NCBI GenBank assembly: GCA_027946555.1
Contig: JAPEVC010000110.1
Span: 1-64,000, forward strand
Length of the DNA stretch: 64,000 nt
Direction: 5' to 3'
Origin: Gnomoniopsis sp. IMI 355080
Lineage: Eukaryota > Ascomycota > Sordariomycetes > Diaporthales > Gnomoniaceae
The notes below the pieces were generated by a model that saw only the letters and a program-made list of their open reading frames with translations, was not told where the DNA came from and did no database searches. Positions 34,804 to 46,667 of this stretch are shown in pieces. Numbering within the stretch: position 1 is the stretch's first letter; each line of letters starts with the position of its first letter. The position numbers and the translations under genes are program-made.

Positions 34804-35740
34804 TCATTGCCCCTGGTAGTCCGCCTTCCAGATGCGATCCCAAGTCTCCTTGTCCACTGCAAACTCGCGGACATAGTCGTGCTCCAGCTCGTGCGTCCTC
34901 CGACCCAGCAGCACAAGACTGTGCAGCGGCGCGCCAAGCACCTCATCCTGCTCACACAACTCCTTCAGCGTGCCCGCCACAAACTTCTCCGTCTTGCCTC
35001 CCACCCTCGCGGCGCCAATCGCCAGACTATCCGGTCCATACACGCCCTCCTTCTTGTCCTCTTCGACCTCCAGCATCTGGCTGGCACACTGGCCCACCGT
35101 CATATACCGTGGCGGCTCAAAGATCTTCCTTCCCCGCGCCAGGTTCTCCAAGCTTTGCTCCTTGACCTTGATGTCCAGCAACACGAGCGTGTGCAAGCCA
35201 ATGTTGCGATTCTCCTTGATGCGATCGTAGAACGACGCCGGCCGCCAGTTGTCCGTGAAAAATACCATGCTGACCGTCTGGCCAAAGTTGTATAGCTGCA
35301 GCCCGGCCGCGCCAATGCCACTCATAATCGAGGCATTAGGCACGGTGCGCACGGGGATGTTCAGCTCGCGCGCGCGCAGGACGAGGTCGGTGTGGGTAGT
35401 GGCGCCAAAGGGGTCGCCTACTACTAGGAAAGCGACGTCTTCAGTGTCCGCAGCGCGCAGGATCTCGTCGCTATTGGACTCGACCATTTCGCGATCGGCA
35501 ATTGTAACGGGCCGGCCATAGTAGGTTTCCTACTGATAGTTAGTGTTAGCTTCTGGGAAAGCTGCTCTGGAAGTTTTCAAGGTAGTGGTGGGGGGCGGCG
35601 CTCACCAGGACGGACTGGTCGACCAGGAGGATGCTGGTGTAGGCCTCGAGGTATACCCGAGAGGCCTTCTTCACGATCTCGAGACCCTTGACCGTGATGT
35701 CTGTCTCATCAGACAGGCCGAGGCCTACGAGGTACAGCAT
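34804..35740 (-). CDS. DPH5: Diphthine methyl ester synthase (diphthamide biosynthesis, Dph5)
   Basis: Two exons, 35740-35606 and 35529-34804, with a 76-base intron, give 286 aa, the normal family length. It begins MLYLVGLGLSDETDITVKGL, the hallmark start of the family, and shows the SAM-dependent tetrapyrrole-methylase fold with the VVGDPFGATTHTDL and NASIMSGIGAAGLQLYNFG motifs. Family role: it methylates the modified histidine of elongation factor 2 using S-adenosylmethionine, the second phase of diphthamide synthesis, in the cytosol. The start is the only one that includes the first beta strand. Confidence 0.95.
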
Positions 35741-36114
35741 CTTGCTTGCGTTGCACTATTGTATGGTTGAGAGAAAGTTGACTTGAAAGTCATGCCCGTT
35801 CAAAAATTCCGTAAGCCCAAGTGCGCTGTTAGTGAAGCAGCCCACTATACTCTTTTCCATGCCAAACTCTGGTGACACCAAAAGTGCTGCTCTAACAATG
35901 GAATGATCCCACAAGATCCCTGCATGCTCTTGCAGGGGTCTGACTTCATTGGTACATCAGGTACCTAGGTACTTTTCCGCAACTTTAAACGCTCTGCGTC
36001 TAGATGCAGCAAATTGATTCAATCACCACCCTTCCTCTCCATCATTGTAACCCGCAAACCCACGCTGATATACATACAGCCCCATACTCAACGCCTCCGT
36101 TACATCATCCAAAA
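35741..36114. promoter_or_regulatory. Shared divergent promoter of DPH5 and SNU23
   Basis: The starts of DPH5 (-) and SNU23 (+) are 374 bases apart, so both must use this region. It contains an exact TACCTAGGTA palindrome at 35962-35971. No TATA box is obvious. Confidence 0.5.
35962..35971. repeat. TACCTAGGTA palindrome, copy 5
   Basis: Exact copy within the DPH5/SNU23 promoter, flanked by GG and CT. Confidence 0.6.
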
Positions 36115-36795
36115 ATGGCCGACGACATGTCCTTCCGGAAGACGCGCGACGCGTCCGAGTACGCCGCCAAAGCAGCTGCGCGCGAAGCCGACGAGCGCGA
36201 GGAGAAGAAGGCCCGCTACGAAGCCAAGCTGGCGGGGAAAAAGTACTTCAAGCCACTGGACGGGACCGAGACACACACAGAAGCACGGCGCCAAGTCCTG
36301 GATCTCAGCTCCCGCGTCGGCAAAACCCAGCTTGTCGCAGCGGGCGCAGGCGTGGGCAAGCGCGGCCGTGGCGCGGGCTTTTACTGCGAGGCGTGCGACC
36401 TGACGTTCAAGGACAACATTCAATGGGTCGAGCACATCAACAGTGCGCAGCATCTGCGGGCGATCGGGCAGACGGCCGAGGTGCGCGCAGCGAGTGCTGA
36501 GGAGGTGCATGCGCGCATCGAGGAGGTATGGGAGCGGCTGCAGGAGCTGGAGCGGGAAAAGATCACGGGGTTGCAGGAGCGGATCAAGATACATGAGGAA
36601 GACGCGGAGAGGGAGCGGGAGGCGAAGAGAATAAAGAGAAAGGAAGCTGAAGAGAGGAGGCGGGCGGAGAGGGAGAAGGAGGCTAGCGCCAAGATGGACT
36701 ATGGTGAGGATGTGCGGATCGAGGGCGAGCATGATGAGGACGATATGATGGCGGCGATGGGCATCACAGGATTTGGCACGACAGCGAAGAAGTGA
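36115..36795 (+). CDS. SNU23: U4/U6.U5 tri-snRNP protein Snu23 (ZMAT2)
   Basis: Single exon, 226 aa, start at the ATG after AAA (36115). The N-terminus (FRKTRDASEYAAKAAAREAD) and the GKKYFKPLDG motif are diagnostic. A U1-like C2H2 zinc finger follows with FYCEACDLTFKDNIQWVEHI and the last His in SAQH. Then comes a long charged helix (ERERE/KRKEAEERRRAERE) and a short acidic tail with MAAMGITGFGTTAKK, a conserved C-terminal motif of this family. Role: part of the spliceosomal tri-snRNP needed for activation and 5' splice site handling in the nucleus. Confidence 0.93.
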   Translation: MADDMSFRKTRDASEYAAKAAAREADEREEKKARYEAKLAGKKYFKPLDGTETHTEARRQVLDLSSRVGKTQLVAAGAGVGKRGRGAGFYCEACDLTFKDNIQWVEHINSAQHLRAIGQTAEVRAASAEEVHARIEEVWERLQELEREKITGLQERIKIHEEDAEREREAKRIKRKEAEERRRAEREKEASAKMDYGEDVRIEGEHDEDDMMAAMGITGFGTTAKK

Positions 36796-37259
36796 GGGAT
36801 GGGAGTGTCATGTGGTACGACAAACACCTACCTACCCTGCGGCCAGCCCAAAGCAATTGGTCGACCTCTGCCATCGCCCCGTCAGAGCATAGAGAGCACT
36901 CGACTTTCCGATCCCGACTCTGCGGTATGTTGCCCACACTTAAGATGGCGATCTGAGTCAACCAGCTGACATGTCATCAGTCGTGAAGAGCCCGAGCGGT
37001 TGACAGCACTGATCCTTGACAAGGTATTCCGGGTATATTTGCAGGCCCTTTTATACATATGATCTAGCCCGACATAATAGCCAATATCCAAATGTGGCGT
37101 TTTTATACAGCGCCCGGAACTCTATGCGCGCAGTATGCTGTTCAAGTGGCAACGAACAAGCGACCTATGCTACAACGAACCGCCATGCACTCAGAATGTT
37201 TGCATCGCTCTCTAATTTACAATGGACATCACCACTTCCTTCAATGAAGTGCGTGTCAC
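36796..37259. other. Spacer between convergent genes
   Basis: Between the stops of SNU23 (+) and the zinc transporter (-). No gene seen. Confidence 0.4.
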
Positions 37260-39193
37260 CTAACCCGCCTTCAGCCTTTGCGAAATTGTTGCCGAGACAG
37301 GTGTCGCCGCGCTTAAGGGCGTCGTTACGCCCAATGGGGACATCGGCGTTTTGCCCACGCCACACCAGCATGTGGCGTCTCCCTCTCTCTCGACCTGTAA
37401 TGTTATGTCCATGCCCTTATCCGCGAGATAATGGCGCACACGCATCCGCACATCCTCCATATCTGCGTTACGCGTTGCAAGGATGTGCATTGAGCCCAGT
37501 AATTTGTCACTGGGGGAGTCGGTCACCCGGTCGTTGACCCAGAACTTCGGTACTGAATAGCCTGCGACTCCGCGCAAGCTCATGATGCCGGATAGGGTGT
37601 CCCTGAGACTGTACTCGATCTCGTCGGGAACGGTCAGTAGGAGTCGCTGGGCGGAAGATCGGATTAAAGGGACTGAGGAAGCCATGATCAGGGCTGCTAT
37701 CAGGAACGAAGCCAGAGGATCCCAGCCTGACCAGGGAATGAAGTGTGTCAAAATGGTTGACACTATGACTGCTGCTGAGCCGAGGGTGTCAGCTAGCACA
37801 TGTAGGTATATGCCATACATATTCTCCTAAAGTCTTCGTTAGCTTTTATCCTTAGAACACAATTTCTAGCGCATGGTATCGACGGAGGTTATGCAGCATT
37901 TTCTCCCAACAGCACAGAAAACGAGCCAAAGATTGCTAGGATATGGAAAGAAACCCATTGGATGGTGCCTACATTGTCATGAGAATGAGAGTGGCCGTGG
38001 TGATGATGGGCATGGTCGTGGGAGGCATGATGATCCGAATGACCGTGCGAATGGGCATGCTTTTCGTCTGAGTGAGAGTGGGAATGCGAATGTGTGTGAG
38101 AATGGGAGAGTGAATCTTCGTGGGCATGGGAGTGCCCATGACTGTGCCCGTGGTCATGGCCGTGGTCATGCCCATGGTGATGATGGCCAAAAGCTGCCAT
38201 GCCTACAAGATTCACTGTCAAGCCGAGGCTGCTGACAATGAACAACTCGGCAAGCCGCTTAGTTTCTCGACCTTCAATGATCCGTTCAAAAGCCTCAATC
38301 ATGATTTCCACGCTAATGAGCCTGTGCACGTCGTTAGGATACATGGGTCCAAGCTATCTAGCGGCAACGCTCACTTACACTAAGAAAACACCATTCGCGA
38401 AGCCACTCAACGTTTCCACCTTACCAAAACCGTATGGGAAGCGTGCGCTGGGAGGCCACTTGCTGGCGACGGCAGCAAAGAGACCGACGGCGAGAGCAAC
38501 GCAATCGAAAAACATATGGATGCTGTCAGACAAAAGACCAAGCGACTCGGTGACATAGCCATAAAAAGCCTGGACTGCCATGAACGAGAAGTTGAGACTG
38601 TTTAGTTGGCAACGTCAGCTCTTGAATAGGCAACCAATACTCGCACAGCACACCTACCTCATAAAGTAGAATATCCGCCGCGAATCCTTCTCTGTCATGA
38701 CACTGTGTAACAACGGCCATTTTGCAGTGTATGGTAAAAGCAGATTGGTAAAGTTCGAGCGCTCGGCAGAGTGATCGTGGACAGCCTTTGGCAATTTCGC
38801 TTCTGGTGCCTGGTAGGATTCGGAAAGAGACGCGTTCTTGGGTGTCACCAGCATTTTGCCAGCAGCAGTGGCCGTCGTTGTGAAGCCATTGCCAGTAAGC
38901 ACAGGAGGTGGTATGTGCTGTCGCGGCTGCATCCTGCTTCCTCCCGAGTGTGAGTGCGAATGGGAATGCGATCCGTGATCGTGATGAGGGTCGAATTGGC
39001 TGGAGAAGGACTGGGAGTGATCGTGATCGTTGTGTTGGTCTGGCATCGTAGCTGAGCTTGTATCCAGCTTGAAGGAACGATTCAGAGTCCCGAGACGCGA
39101 GGGCGACCTGGATCGGGAGTGTGCATGTCCATGGCCGTGGTGCCTATGCGTCTCAGGCCTGGCTGTTCCCGAGAGAACAAAGGTGGACGCCAT
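37260..39193 (-). CDS. CDF zinc transporter of the ZnT5/ZnT7/Msc2 type
   Basis: Four exons, 39193-38658, 38597-38379, 38321-37973 and 37826-37260, give 556 aa. After a His/Ser-rich cytosolic N-terminus with HxH runs come six membrane segments of the cation diffusion facilitator fold. The two transport-site pairs are intact: H206/D210 in LLSDSIHMFFD and H377/D381 in HVLADTLGS. A very long His-rich loop (about residues 297-367, alternating HGHDHGHSH) lies between segments 4 and 5, and the cytosolic C-terminal domain follows. Family role: zinc import into the ER/Golgi in exchange for protons, needed for secreted zinc enzymes. Classical fungal Msc2 proteins are longer because of extra N-terminal membrane segments, which are absent here; it is thus built like ZnT7. 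The first ATG in frame was used. Confidence 0.82.
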
Positions 39194-40236
39194 TGGTAAC
39201 GGGGAGGCAACGCGGGTCGTGAACCCCCTGACGAAGCCGACCGGCAGAAGTCGACTCCCGAATGACTGTGAGCGGTTCGAACAAGGAGAGCCAAAAAAGA
39301 GTATTTATTTCTGGGATCACAAGGCTTGTTGTTTATATCATGAAGTAGGCAAACGATTGTCCCTGCTCCGACGTCGTCATAAAGCCCCGGCTGAACAACC
39401 TGGGGTCCCCGCAAGAAGGCCCACGCTGCTCGCGGCGCAATATCCGCGGTTGATACCGAGTCGCGCGTCGCGATAGTGATGACGACAGCAGCGCCAGGAA
39501 GTTGCGGTACGTGAAGCGTCAACGGGATTGACAAGTGAAAAGCGTTGCGAGATATATGAAGGGGCCCAGAGACTCTTCAATTGGGCTGGACAGAGGGGGG
39601 CAAGCTCGGTGGTGGGAAAAGGAAAGTCGCATCTGCCATGGCTTTCCAAGAGACGTGATTCTTTGAGGAGCACCCCGGGCTCCGGCTTCCTTTTAGAGTG
39701 GGAGTGGCATCCCTGCCACCTTGGTACCCCTGACTTTAGCGTTGCTTTTGGGACTGGAGCTGAACCCAGGCAAGAGCGACTGCCGCGCTTACAGGATCAG
39801 GACACACCACCTGTAAGATAGGCAGATAGTGCCACCATACAATTCACATCCTGTTACTAACAGGCTTCTTGCGTGGGGCTGCTTTATTGCTGCTGGACCC
39901 CTGGAATATGATCACCGACAGTAGAGGCCAGTTGCAGCCATTGCAGCCACACGAATGATGAATGAGAGTAATGTACAACTCCCACCTGCAAATTTGACAA
40001 TCTTTTGAACGAAACAATACAGTGCTCAACAAAGTAAGGGTCTGTACAAGCTAGTTCCCCATGCAGTGGGTCATTATGTAATCAATACCTCCTCGTGAAC
40101 ACTCATCACATCCTATATTGGCGACGACCTCAAACGGTATTGCGCGTCGCGGCCCATTCAGCATTCTTCCCTCCTTCTCCTGCTTCTCCTTCACGACAAA
40201 CCCAGCACAACCCCAAGCTGACAAGCAGGGCCCAAT
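39194..40236. other. Divergent promoter region of the zinc transporter and ALG1 genes
   Basis: 1.04 kb between two divergent starts. Short open stretches on both strands show no domain. A pyrimidine-rich tract precedes ALG1. No gene supported. Confidence 0.45.
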
Positions 40237-41740
40237 ATGTCTCTCCTTTCACTGGTCTTCTCTACAGTCACAGCAATACTGACTGTGTGGGTGGGCATTG
40301 TCCTCCTCGGCATCATCAACCTGGTCTTCCTTCACCGTCCAACTCGTTATGTCCATGATCGACGACGGCCAACCCACAAGCCCTCGGCACAGATCTTGGT
40401 ACTGGGCGATATCGGTAGAAGCCCCCGAATGCAGTACCATGCTCTGAGCATTGCCAACCACGGTGGTGATGTCCAGCTCATTGGGTACCATGGTAAATTG
40501 AAGCTGCTTCTCTTCCGAGCCATTTGATGGAGAACCATGGACTAATGTCACATCTAGAGTCTGCCTTGTTGCCTGCTCTCAGTGGTCACGAAAAGGTCAA
40601 GGTCCATGGTCTCGGGGTTCCTGAGCCGTTTATCAAAAAGCTGCCATTTCCTATAGCTGCCCCTCTGAAGATCTTCCAGCAGCTTGGGCAACTACTCTCA
40701 GCATTGCTGTATGCGACCGAACCGGCAGAGTGGCTCATTGTCCAGGTATGTCTTTGGCTTCTCAATCGGTCACACTTTGTTGCTGATCCCGCTAGAACCC
40801 GCCCTCCATCCCAACCTTGATCGTCGCATGGCTCGTCTGCTCCCTTCGCAATAGCCGCCTGCTCATTGACTGGCACAATTACGGATGGACAATTCTGGCG
40901 GGCACCCGTGGCCGAAATGATATCTTCGTCAGGATTTCAAAGGTTTACGAGTGCTTCCTCGGTCGTCTCGCCCCCAGTGCGAATCTTACCGTCACTCACG
41001 CCATGAAGAACGACCTGTTGGGTCCTCCCTACAACATCAAGTCTCCTATCGAGACCATGCACGACCGTCCCGCGGAGATCTTCAAGCCCATTCGCAACCG
41101 TCATGAACGCCAGGCCTTCTTGCAGAACATTGAAGTGACTGCCGAGTTTGCTGATGCCATTCTCAACGGTGGTGTCCGCCTGCTTGTTAGCAGTACCTCG
41201 TGGACCCCTGATGAGGACTTCTCGATTCTGCTCGACGCTTTGGTCAAATACGCCGCGTCTCCCGAGCATGCCCCTCTACTCGTCATCATCACTGGCCGCG
41301 GCCCGCAGAAGGCAATGTATGAGGCCAAAATATCTAACCTTACCGCTGGTGGACGCCTGCCCAACATCACGATTCGCACTGCCTTCCTCTCATTCGAGGA
41401 CTACGCCAACCTTCTGGCTGCTTCAGACCTCGGAATTTGTTTGCATATGAGCTCCTCCGGTGTCGACCTTCCTATGAAGGTAGTCGACATGTTCGGCGCT
41501 GGCTTGCCTGTTCTCGCATACTCCGACTACCCCAGCTTCAGCGAGCTGATTAAGGTTGGTGACAACGGTAGTGGATTCGAAACTTCCGCCCAGTTATCAG
41601 AAGGTCTGCTCCGCCTCTTAAGCCCTGACAGCCACGGTCAGGAGTTGGCCAAGCTGAAGAAGGGTGCCGTAAAGGAGAGTGCTCGCCGCTGGAACGTGGA
41701 GTGGGATAAGGTGGTCAAGCCTCTACTCGGTTTCAAGTAG
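40237..41740 (+). CDS. ALG1: Beta-1,4-mannosyltransferase Alg1
   Basis: Three exons, 40237-40492, 40558-40745 and 40796-41740 (introns of 65 and 50 bases), give 462 aa, the family size. An N-terminal membrane anchor (about 8-32) is followed by the glycosyltransferase 33 domain: ILVLGDIGRSPRMQYHALSIA, LLIDWHNYGWTIL, SSTSWTPDEDFSILLDAL and GICLHMSSSGVDLPMKVVDMFGAGLPVLA, all highly conserved in Alg1. Family role: addition of the first mannose to GlcNAc2-PP-dolichol from GDP-mannose on the cytosolic face of the ER in N-glycan synthesis. It is an essential gene in yeast. Confidence 0.96.
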
Positions 41741-41960
41741 GGCACTACATTCGATGCCACTCTGGCTGCCTATGCCATGCCTCATGAGGACATTATTTTG
41801 TGAGAAGTCTCTCCAAGGAAGGCTAGCGCAACATATTGCATTGTGGACATAATCGACCTTTGCCCAAGTATCTTGCTAAACAAATGTTGACCCAAAAAAG
41901 GGTATCAACAAAGATCAATGACAACCCATCCAGATCATGGACCAGCCTGCTGGCCTCTTC

Positions 41961-43644
41961 TCATATCTTCTCCTTGTCCTTGTCTGCGCTCTCAACCACT
42001 TCAATTTCCTCTCCCGTAAGTACAACCAAACTCTTCTTGGGTCTAGCCTCGAAGCCATCTTCAAATAATACGCCTAGCTCCTCAAGCGAGTAGCCACGTG
42101 TCTCTGGGAAGGTGAAGTATATGATTCCAATGAACAGAAACAACATTCCCAGGTAGAACACATAATACCAGTACCCGATACTTGCCATAGCAATTGGGTT
42201 CACGTACTGGTTGACCACTAGCGCCCCCTCACTAACAAAGAAGAGAAGCGCCATGCCTTTAGCTCGGATACTATAAGGCAATATCTCGGGCGCATAGCTA
42301 TACGGCAGTGGGTTGCAGCCGATATTGAAGGCACTATTATAGAGGAACATAAATACGACCGAGGCGTATGCCGCTGACGTGGACCCATACTTTTTATACA
42401 TTGCGCTGGCGATTGTCAGCGGCACGTTCGCGAAGGCCATGCCCACGAACGAGGTCAGCCATAGCGGCCGTCGACCGATTTTGTCTGTGAGGACAATGCC
42501 GAAGATGGCCCAGAGCAGGTTCCAGATCGACATGCCACCGTTGATACCTGTCTGTGCATTGGTGGAGGTGATGCCGACAGAGTCGAGCATTTGCGTGAAA
42601 TAGTACGTGATCACACCCTGGCCGTTCCAGAGTGTGGCGACGGGGATGACGATGCAGATGAAGACTCGTCGACGGTTGGCTTTGGTCTTGATGAGGCTAG
42701 CCCAGCTAGTTGTCTCTTGTGTGTCTTGTGCCAAGGCAGCAGCAACCTCATCCATCTCGACGGTGACGAGAGCGTCGGCTGAATTGCCATTGGCGTGGTA
42801 CTTGACAAACAAGGCCCGTGCTTCATCGTGGCGGCCCTTGGAATATAGCCATCGCGGGGATTCCGGCATGAATGACACGCCGATCATGATTATGAAGGGT
42901 AGGATGCTTTGCACGATGGAAGGGATGCGCCAGGACCAGTGCGTGTTCAGGTGGCCAGTGCCGAAGGTCAACCACGAGGCGATGATCGATCCGACGTACC
43001 ACAGCGCGTTGTACTAGAGATAACTTTCGAGTCAACTGCATGTTCATGGCTCGGCGCATTCGACATGACTTACACTCGGAGCTATCTTCCCGCGCAGCCG
43101 CGGCGGCAATAGCTCAGCGAGCAGGCTCGGCCCGGCGACCGTCGAGAAGGACATGCCGATGCCGACAAGCACGCGGCCGGCGATGAAGATGTTGCGGCCG
43201 GGAGCAGCAGCCTGTAGGATCGATCCGACAAGCTCCAGGAACTGCCCAACCTGGAGAACAACCCGGCGACCGAAGCGATCAGCTGGCAAGGCCGCGAACA
43301 GCGACCCTGCGAAGCCCCCCATATACAAAGACGCTGTGATGAGGCCCAACATGGAGGAGGAAGGGTTTTCCATAGCTATGATGCAGGCAAAAGTCAGCTT
43401 GAGGATTGTGAGGGCCCACACAGTCGGATAATCAGTGAGCTACGGGGGGCCAACCTTCTAGCCACGGCTTCATGGATTGAAAAGAGCTCGTCACAACTTG
43501 ATCGTATCCTGAGACCATCTGCGCAGCCATGATCCATGAGACCCAGAATATGAGCGTTCGCAAGCCATTGTCTTTCCAAAGTGGCACCACCGGGCTGCTT
43601 ACTGCCGCGACGGCTGAGGAGATCTTTGGGTCTGTCGGTGCCAT
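41961..43644 (-). CDS. MFS sugar porter
   Basis: Three exons, 43644-43455, 43375-43074 and 43013-41961, give 514 aa with 12 predicted membrane segments. Sugar-porter signatures are present: ADRFGRRVV after segment 2, MPESPRWLYSKGR in the central loop, DKIGRRPLW in the second half and FPETRGYSLEEL after segment 12. Family role: proton-coupled or facilitative uptake of a sugar or related polyol across the plasma membrane; the substrate (hexose, lactose, other) cannot be decided. The first intron has an unusual GTTGGC donor, chosen because it joins the frame. It diverges from the dioxygenase gene across an 803-base region. Confidence 0.85.
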
Positions 43645-44447
43645 GTCTTGACGCCTAGAGTGTTGAGATGGGGGAGTGAATCTATGCGATCTCGGTCAAG
43701 AGGACCGAGCACACTTGCCCGGCGGGAATTACATAGTACATATAGGTTGTATTCCGCCCCAGTGCAGCAGCAGCCCATGCGTTCCAGCTGGCCAAACAGC
43801 CAACTCCACGCTGCAATGTCCAAAAACCCAAGATCCGGCTCAGATACCAGGTCGACTATCGCTGTGATACCGTGGATACTATCTCGGGCACTTCCTATCA
43901 TTACAGCAGCCCAATCAGTTTACATGGATTCGTCAAGCACATAGGCGTCGTTCATTTCCGAAAGTGTGTGTGGATCTCCTCCGATGTCTTATATGGAGTA
44001 TTATATCTGCTGCGTTCATATTTGGGTGCCTAGACAAGTCATTCCCCCACATCTTTGAGAATCTTAGATGTGACATTGGAACGTTGTGCTTGGTGAATCT
44101 GTGTATGTGGGGACCCCCGTATCTTTACTCTGTGCGTACTTTGCCCGTGAACTGCGAGTCGTCGACATGCATGGGTACATATCAGATCGGCAATGTAAAG
44201 CAGTGCTTTCACTTCGCATTATGCATGTTCAGTCTTCAAAGCGCGTCTCTGAGCAAGATCTTCTTGCAGAATTACGGGTTTCGTCTTATCTCATCCGGCA
44301 AATCATCTGTACACCACTTGGTGCTCTCTTCTCTTTGGAAACCTATCATTCTTGCCACTAGCCATCCTCACAAGCGACCTATGTTCTAGAGACACCTTGT
44401 TTTCCCTGGTTTCCTTTCTGCTACAGTAACACGCACAAGATTCCATC
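43645..44447. promoter_or_regulatory. Divergent promoter between sugar porter and PhyH-family dioxygenase
   Basis: The 803-base gap is bounded by two divergent ATGs and holds no gene. Joint regulation of the pair is possible but no specific regulator site was identified. Confidence 0.45.
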
Positions 44448-45800
44448 ATGGGAAGCTACGAGTCCGAGCCACAGCTTAACACCTCAAAGGTCTACGGTGA
44501 CTGGAGAGACCAACTCGTCGAGGATGGCTATGTCGTTCTCAAGGGTGCAATCTCCCAGGACAGGGCCAGTCACTATCTCAACAGCATGTTTGACTGGCTT
44601 GAAGGACTTCCCTACGGTTTCAAAAAGGACGACCGTTCCACGTGGGGTCCTCAAAATCTGCCCGCTCACATCAAGTAAGTACATTGACCGACACGTTGAA
44701 GAGCCAGAACTCCGTTAACTTGAAGCACAGAGGAGGAATGTACCACGGCTACTCAGTCGCTCACGAGAAATTCTTCTGGGACGCTAGAACGTAAGCCATG
44801 CCTCCAGGCACCTAGATTCTCCATCTCTTTAAAACCCCCGCAACTAATATATTGCCAAACCTTCGTCCACAGCGAGCCCACCATCATCGACGCCTTCGCC
44901 AAGATATGGGGCACGCCCAACCTGCTCGTCTCCTTTGACGGCGCAAACATCACGCTTCCCCATCCCGACAGACAGTCCAACGAGGCCTGGCCCCATGTGG
45001 ACCAGTCGCCTAAGCGGACAGGCCTCCAGTGTGTCCAGGGTCTGCTCAACCTAGCGCCAAATGGGCCGCAGGATGGCGGTCTTATTGTCTTGAAAGGTTC
45101 AAGCTTGCTAAACGAGGCGTTCTTTAAAGCGCATCCAGGCGCTGGTGAGAGGACCTGTCAGTATTTGATTCCGTAACTCACTATACACTTGGAATAGGTC
45201 CATCTTTCGACTCTTTGACTGTTAACAACAACGTCTTATTGCAGGGGGCCCGGCAGATTGGTTTGGCTTTGAGGAAGAAGAAGTGCGCTGGTTCCTGGAT
45301 CGTGGCTGTGAGATCACCAAGGTGTGCGCAGAGCCAGGGGATCTTATCCTCTGGGACAGTAGGACGGTCCACTATAATTGTCTACCGGAGAGTGAGGCTG
45401 TACGATCAGTACTGTGTAAGTTCATAAGTAAAATCGGGCAGGAGTGGGATGTCTCGTCCATTCGGCTGGCTGAGTGCGTGTACTGACAACAGCGCCAATG
45501 ACTTAGACATGTGCTATACCCCGGCGTCGTACGCCAAACCAGATGATCTTGCGCTGAAGGCACAGCTGTTCAAGGACCGCAAAGGAACTGTATGTTACGA
45601 TTATGATACCTACTTTGCCTTGGTTTGCCTCGCTAATGTTCTAATTTCAGACTCACTGGCCGCATGCGAACATCTTCACAGAGCGTAAGTATGTGCAGGA
45701 GCGACTAGGTGAGCTCGAGACGTACGCCCGCGAGAAGCCAGTCCATGAGCCAGAGGAGACAGATGTGGTATTAAAACTCGCTGGGGTTCAGTCTTATTGA
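44448..45800 (+). CDS. Phytanoyl-CoA dioxygenase (PhyH) family protein
   Basis: Six exons, 44448-44674, 44731-44790, 44873-45156, 45245-45415, 45507-45589 and 45651-45800, with introns of 56-91 bases, give 324 aa. The non-haem iron ligands are visible: H137-x-D139 in WPHVDQS and the distal H233 in SRTVHYN, followed by R243 as the likely 2-oxoglutarate contact. The double-stranded beta-helix core fits an Fe(II)/2-oxoglutarate hydroxylase. Members oxidise CoA esters, halogenated or other small molecules; the substrate is unknown. The protein ends THWPHANIF plus a charged tail, a pattern of fungal PhyH-like proteins. The sugar porter on the other side of its promoter may be co-regulated. Confidence 0.85.
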
Positions 45801-46667
45801 TCATAAGGCGGGAATTCCGCACGCCATGGGAGATCTAGATGCGATGGGGAGTATGACGAGAACAGGGTATATGGTACAACGGCTAGCGGATTAACCTTGA
45901 AAATCCAGCTGCGTTACAATTACTGCCGTTTTACTTTTCAATTTTCTTAACAACGCTATTAGCACATGATGAGAATAGAACAAGGCTTGTCTGGCCAGAT
46001 GTATCATTGCCACAAATGTCACGGAGTACCATCTGTGATGAGATGTGTGAATGGGTCAGGAATCTGTGTTAACTACCCTCTAGAGATTTATTCTGTTGCA
46101 GGTGAGCCACGTTGAGCTGACGTGAAACGGAAAGCTTATAAGAGCAAAAGTCATCGATGTACTGTACCGAATATTCCCACCTGGAAAGACACCGAAAGTT
46201 AAAGCAAGTGGCTCTTCAAGTCTGAGAATCCTTCCTGGATGTCAAATATTCACTGCCATAACAGCGTGTTGCCCTGTCAATGCGGTTGCAATCAACTCAA
46301 AAAATGCCAACGTTTTCGCAGCTGTCGTGCAAAATGAAAGTAATAAACTGAAAGGGTCCAAAAAACTGTGCAGACTTCAACAAGGCTCTGATGCCAGTAG
46401 TTTGATACTGTGGGTATCATGGTCAAATCAAAACCTGAAGGCTGCCCTGACTTCCAAAACTCCACCGTCAACAGGCTTCTGATCAGGTGATCTTTCTAGA
46501 ATTGTTTCCGACACAGTAAACGGATGGCACGGACAGCAAAGTCAGTCACGCCTCGACAGTGGTATTGCTGCTGTGAGTACGTACTGGACGCGTCCACGGC
46601 GTCTGCGATATCCTCGAGCTTGATCGCGCAGTCGGTAGTACTCTTGATGTCGGCCTCATCCTTGGGT
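45801..46667. other. Intergenic region between convergent genes
   Basis: 3' ends of the dioxygenase (+) and SNF2 (-) genes. A frame at about 46496-46780 (-) overlaps the end of the SNF2 gene and is probably not coding. Confidence 0.4.

Noticed and set aside
37889..38383. CATGG-like repetitive DNA as a possible repeat array
   Set aside because: It is explained by the histidine-rich loop of the zinc transporter on the minus strand.
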